From the NCBI GenBank assembly GCA_035593725.1, contig DAOSZN010000050.1, forward strand, positions 1-10,175: 10,175 nucleotides of DNA. The letters are read 5' to 3'. This DNA is from UBA4971 sp029551185 (GTDB lineage: Bacteria; Bacillota; SHA-98; UBA4971). The notes below the pieces were generated by a model. That model saw only the letters and a program-made list of their open reading frames with translations. It searched no databases and was not told the origin of the DNA. Positions within the stretch are counted from its first letter, which is position 1. Every line of letters begins with the position of its first letter. Below, one piece after another: positions 7,467-10,175 of this stretch. Both the position numbers and the translations under genes were made by a program.

Positions 7467-8416
7467 GGTTTGGCCACCTCCCCACCTTCAATCAGGGTAA
7501 CATAGGTCGTCTGACTTCCCCTGATTACCTCTACTATTGACGGCGCCTTCCCTTCTTCAGGAACAGCTCCCGGCCCGCTTGCTTTTGAGTCCTGTGAACT
7601 CGTGCGCGGCTTGACTACTGCGGGTCCGGAAGGAGGCTCTCCGGAGTAGCCATTTAGAGTTGAAGACCGCGCAGAAGCACTGTCAAGGCCGGATTTAGGA
7701 GGTGACCAACCTTTGACTTCACGTAAGAGATCATGGGCAACTATGCCTTGGCCTCCTGTTGCGCCGGCAAACATAGGACGCAGTGCAAGGCGCAGCTTGC
7801 CTATTCTCTCGGCGAGAGCCAGTTTTTCCGCTTCACTTGGCGTCACAGCCAATGTAACGCTGGTGGTGACCTTAGCTTTGCCCTGACTCTTGTCCTCCAT
7901 TTCTTGGGCTACGGCAAGCACCTCTACATCTTCCAGCGCTGTAAAAGCCACATCCCCCGTTTGGCCGACACCACTTGCCGTGGCAATAATATCGACCCTG
8001 TCCCCGGGCTTGACAAAGCCTGCAACGCCTATAACTTCATCCACGGGGACAGTCACTGCCCTCATATCCTGAGGGACAGAAGTCACAAGGCCAATACGCT
8101 CATCTTCCCGATACAGCCTGTCCATGATTATCTGCTCGCCTTCGAGAATCTCATGTTTTGTTATCAGCCCCACGATATCAGCAGTATCCCGCGCGACCTT
8201 TGGATGGGCTGCTTCTTCAGGGACTTCCTTGACATAAATCAAGTCCTGGGTAAGCTTCGTCCGTGGAGGAATGGCTGACTTTGCAGCAACCACCGTCACA
8301 GTCGTTGTAGTGGCAGGAGCAGGCGTCATAGTCTTCCCAAGGTATATATAAACGCTTACTGCAGCGACCAATCCACAACAAATAGCAACTATCAACATTA
8401 ATTTGCCACCCTTCAT
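7463..8416 (-). CDS. cpaB: CpaB/RcpC, Tad pilus assembly protein with SAF domain
   Basis: A 317-residue protein anchored by one N-terminal membrane segment (about 5-26), then a short Thr/Pro-rich stretch. A SAF-type domain (about 39-102, starting TVTVVAAKSAIPPRTKLTQD) and an RcpC/CpaB domain (about 115-235, with VGLITKHEILEGE before it and VAGFVKPGDRVDII at 131-144) identify the family. CpaB/RcpC is thought to act beside the secretin in the periplasm or cell envelope. A low-complexity Ser/Pro/Gly-rich linker (about 236-291) leads to a short final block, SIVEVIRGSQTTYVTL (293-308). I chose ATG 8416 over an in-frame TTG at 8437 because a strong AGGAGG lies 7 nt before the ATG. It shares four bases with cpaC. 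Confidence 0.94.
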   Translation of the reverse strand: MKGGKLMLIVAICCGLVAAVSVYIYLGKTMTPAPATTTTVTVVAAKSAIPPRTKLTQDLIYVKEVPEEAAHPKVARDTADIVGLITKHEILEGEQIIMDRLYREDERIGLVTSVPQDMRAVTVPVDEVIGVAGFVKPGDRVDIIATASGVGQTGDVAFTALEDVEVLAVAQEMEDKSQGKAKVTTSVTLAVTPSEAEKLALAERIGKLRLALRPMFAGATGGQGIVAHDLLREVKGWSPPKSGLDSASARSSTLNGYSGEPPSGPAVVKPRTSSQDSKASGPGAVPEEGKAPSIVEVIRGSQTTYVTLIEGGEVAKP

Positions 8417-8423
8417 CCAGCCC

Positions 8424-8429
8424 CCTCCT
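8424..8429 (-). promoter_or_regulatory. Strong ribosome binding site deciding the cpaB start
   Basis: A perfect AGGAGG on the minus strand, inside a purine-rich run, lies 7 nt before the ATG at 8416. It falls within the reading frame that would start at TTG 8437, so it argues for the shorter protein. It is the strongest ribosome site I found in the window. Confidence 0.75.
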
Positions 8430-8473
8430 CTTATCAATCAAGCAAATGATTTCGGCGAATAAGAGCTTCTCAT

Positions 8474-9415
8474 CTAGTTATCGAGACGGTATGAAACGAC
8501 TCCGTAATCGTTTATGTTTCCAAGATCTCCGTCTGCCGCCCACCTGACAAATCTCCCTGTTACAGTACAAGCATTACCCGCCCCTTCCACGGCTTCCACG
8601 AAAAATGCAGCGAACCCGATAAGCTTTACCCCACTGCGACCTGTCACATCTAAGGAATCTATAACCGGCACAAGGAGTAACCTCTTACAGCCCTTGACGA
8701 AGCGGTCATATGTACATTTGGGCTCATGGTTACACCCTCCTATCCTGAAGTCCACACCTGACTTGGTAGGGCCGGCCATATTACCCGGCTCAGTCTCGAG
8801 AATCGTAGGGATTTCATCCCCTACCTCGAGTCGCCCTTGATAGCCGTACTTAATGTTGTTCAAATAGTTGTTTGCCCCTGTCCCGCCTAACGCCAAAGCC
8901 CCAAAATTCCCGGGACCGACTTCACCGGAGTTTCTCGGGCTGTATTTCATTGTATAGGTTTCGCCGTACACAAAACTGTCCTCAACAACCCCAAAAGGAG
9001 CCGCGCCCCATAAACCCTTCGTTGCTCCTACGCTCGCCTTGGCACTTGCAGTCACCTTGGCCGATGAAAACCCGAGTATTTTGGCGAAACCCAACGGGAC
9101 AACGCGGGATGTCGCAACCTGTATACTACGGCCGTCAGGCAGCACCTCAGCTGATACTTGACCCGGTTCTACGCCGTTCGTCACCGCATAGGCTTCAGCG
9201 ATCTCTCCGGCTTTCCCATGGTCCTTCGGAAGCTCCTGCACACCGGCTAAAGCTGCAGCATCTGCCGCATTAGACAACACAACTTTGTTGTAATAGAGAA
9301 GCCCTACATCCACCACAAGAGCTGCGATACCAAGTAACAGCACCATAGCCGCAGCTACGATGATTATGACACTGCCTTTCTCGCCGTCTATAATATCCCG
9401 AAAGGCTTGTTTCAC
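8474..9415 (-). CDS. TadG-related pilus assembly protein (Tad-like N-terminal domain)
   Basis: A 313-residue protein. Its N-terminus has the typical TadE/TadG-like anchor (PF13400-like): GEKGSVIIIVAAAMVLL near 11-27, then AALVVDVGLLYYNKVVLSNAAD (about 31-52), with AADAAALAG at 50-58. The rest is predicted extracytoplasmic and Gly-rich, with WGAAPFGVVED (136-146), GNFGALALGG (169-178), TEPGNMAGPT (208-217) and a C-terminal block VGKLIGFAAFFVE-like (263-274). Four cysteines (228, 234, 243, 283) could form two disulfides. It lacks the von Willebrand-like domain of proteobacterial TadG, so I call it TadG-related only. It probably acts as a minor pilin or envelope accessory factor. The start is GTG 9415, with GGGGTGG 7 nt upstream; it lies 30 nt after tadE and 57 nt before cpaB. 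Confidence 0.85.
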   Translation of the reverse strand: MKQAFRDIIDGEKGSVIIIVAAAMVLLLGIAALVVDVGLLYYNKVVLSNAADAAALAGVQELPKDHGKAGEIAEAYAVTNGVEPGQVSAEVLPDGRSIQVATSRVVPLGFAKILGFSSAKVTASAKASVGATKGLWGAAPFGVVEDSFVYGETYTMKYSPRNSGEVGPGNFGALALGGTGANNYLNNIKYGYQGRLEVGDEIPTILETEPGNMAGPTKSGVDFRIGGCNHEPKCTYDRFVKGCKRLLLVPVIDSLDVTGRSGVKLIGFAAFFVEAVEGAGNACTVTGRFVRWAADGDLGNINDYGVVSYRLDN

Positions 9416-9445
9416 TTAGAATCCACCCCCCAGGGAACGCATATC

Positions 9446-9850
9446 TTACTCCACGCGCATGGTCGTTGCGCCGCGCACCCAATATGGATCAGGAAGGATC
9501 TTGTCCATGAAGGGCATTACGATATCGACAGGGTATTTCACTTCAACTTTGAGCTCAGTGCCTCTTATTCTCTCGTGGGGCAACGGTGATATTCCGATAT
9601 CCATCTTACTGGCATCAAGAGTCCCAGCTGCATTTGTCACTCTCAGGCATATGAAGTCGTCAGCGGCCCCGACCACGCCGATTCTTGCGCCTTCACGGGA
9701 TGCGTGGGATACCACAAGTTGAGCGTTGAGCACTCTTCCAAACTCCACAATACCTGTAAGAAGGAGAAGGAGTATGCTTAGAACAAGCGCCATTTCAACA
9801 AGAGCCTGTCCATGGTCGTCCTGTAGCCAAGAAGCTTTTGGTATCTTCAT
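9446..9850 (-). CDS. tadE: TadE-like pseudopilin
   Basis: A 134-residue TadE-family protein (PF07811-like). After a short polar N-terminus, DDHGQALVEMALVLSILLLLL (about 11-31) is the classic TadE signature: a Gly-Gln, a Glu at the processing position (E19) and a long hydrophobic helix, followed by GIVEFGRVLNAQLVVSHASREGAR. TadE proteins are pseudopilins processed by the Tad prepilin peptidase and needed for Flp pilus assembly; cleavage here is inferred from the motif. The remaining residues form a small extracytoplasmic domain. I chose ATG 9850 because GGAGGGAG (9859-9866) lies 8 nt upstream; an ATG at 9868 has no good site. A still longer reading of this frame (to 10087) overlaps the peptidase gene and is not credible. 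Confidence 0.92.
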   Translation of the reverse strand: MKIPKASWLQDDHGQALVEMALVLSILLLLLTGIVEFGRVLNAQLVVSHASREGARIGVVGAADDFICLRVTNAAGTLDASKMDIGISPLPHERIRGTELKVEVKYPVDIVMPFMDKILPDPYWVRGATTMRVE

Positions 9851-9858
9851 CGCCTTGG

Positions 9859-9866
9859 CTCCCTCC
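9859..9866 (-). promoter_or_regulatory. Ribosome binding site deciding the tadE start
   Basis: GGAGGGAG on the minus strand lies 8 nt before ATG 9850. It overlaps the alternative ATG at 9868, which makes that upstream start unlikely. Confidence 0.65.
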
Positions 9867-9879
9867 ATCAACGCCTCAT

Positions 9880-10175
9880 TCAGAGTCTGATAACCGAAAA
9901 ATCGGCAAGAGCGGCAATAACCATCCCAATAGTGATAGCGACTGAATAGGGGATCGCAAGACCCGAATTCTCCAGGTGAACCGGCCTGCCGACTTGCCGT
10001 AAGCTCCGAAGACTTCGTCCGATGGCTCCGGGGATTATATGTCCGAAGAACCCGACAACCCACGTTAAGCATGACATCACAAACCACCTAAGCCGCCCGT
10101 GCCTCGCAAGAACGACAGCAGATATGAGTCCACCTGCTATAGCGCCATACAGCATGGAAAAGGCTGCGCCCTTTG
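9880..10175 (-). CDS. tadV: C-terminal part of A24 prepilin peptidase (TadV/CpaA-like), 5' end beyond the window
   Basis: The reading frame is open from the right edge to a TGA at 9882-9880, giving 98 complete codons. The visible protein is strongly hydrophobic and begins KGAAFSMLYGAIAGGL, which resembles the segment that follows the GxGD catalytic motif in A24 aspartyl prepilin peptidases. It ends with LAIPYSVAITIGMVIAAL, matching the conserved IPYGPAI-type last membrane segment of these enzymes. Such enzymes cleave leader peptides of Flp pilin, TadE and TadF-type pseudopilins at the inner membrane. The catalytic aspartates would lie off the window, so activity cannot be judged. An internal ATG at 10155 could be mistaken for the start. 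The gene ends 29 nt before tadE, in keeping with its place at the head of many Tad operons. Confidence 0.8.
   Translation of the reverse strand, partial: KGAAFSMLYGAIAGGLISAVVLARHGRLRWFVMSCLTWVVGFFGHIIPGAIGRSLRSLRQVGRPVHLENSGLAIPYSVAITIGMVIAALADFSVIRL

Noticed and set aside
9851..10087. N-terminal extension of the TadE frame up to an ATG at 10087
   Set aside because: It overlaps the peptidase coding frame and puts about 79 unrelated residues ahead of the pseudopilin signature, while a good ribosome site supports ATG 9850.

Overview
The window is nearly filled by one leftward (minus-strand) gene cluster that encodes a Tad/Flp (tight adherence) pilus assembly machine. Reading from the right edge in the direction of transcription, the order is: C-terminal end of an A24 prepilin peptidase (TadV/CpaA-like, cut by the window edge), TadE-like pseudopilin, TadG-related exported protein, CpaB (RcpC), CpaC (RcpA) secretin, CpaE (TadZ) with a response-regulator receiver domain, CpaF (TadA) ATPase, TadB, TadC, and a DUF192 protein cut by the left edge. 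No credible gene lies on the plus strand.

The genes are tightly packed. The gaps are 29, 30, 57, -4 (ATGA overlap of cpaB and cpaC), 5, 15, 164, 11 and 75 nt. This suggests one polycistronic transcript whose main promoter lies to the right of the window. The only substantial gap, 164 nt between cpaF and tadB, is AT-rich (about 37% G+C by hand count) and could hold an internal promoter. No rRNA, tRNA, CRISPR array, insertion sequence or convincing rho-independent terminator was seen.

By knowledge of the families, the parts would work as follows. The peptidase matures prepilins. TadE and the TadG-related protein are pseudopilin or accessory extracytoplasmic components. CpaF powers assembly through the TadB/TadC inner-membrane platform. 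CpaE is a MinD/ParA-like ATPase that places the apparatus. CpaB and the CpaC secretin form the periplasmic or outer channel. No Flp pilin gene, CpaD/RcpB or TadD is present in the window.

The organism cannot be named from this window. Strong purine-rich Shine-Dalgarno sites, roughly balanced base composition, a CpaE with a fused receiver domain, a TadG-related protein without a von Willebrand domain and a linked DUF192 gene all resemble Tad loci of Clostridia-type Firmicutes or related deep-branching phyla more than those of Proteobacteria. The secretin implies an outer membrane or an unusual use of secretins.

This is a recognisable Tad system rather than an unknown one. The points most worth a second look are the secretin with four tandem BON-like modules, the apparently phosphorylatable receiver domain on CpaE, and the conserved-looking but uncharacterised DUF192 protein at the end of the operon.
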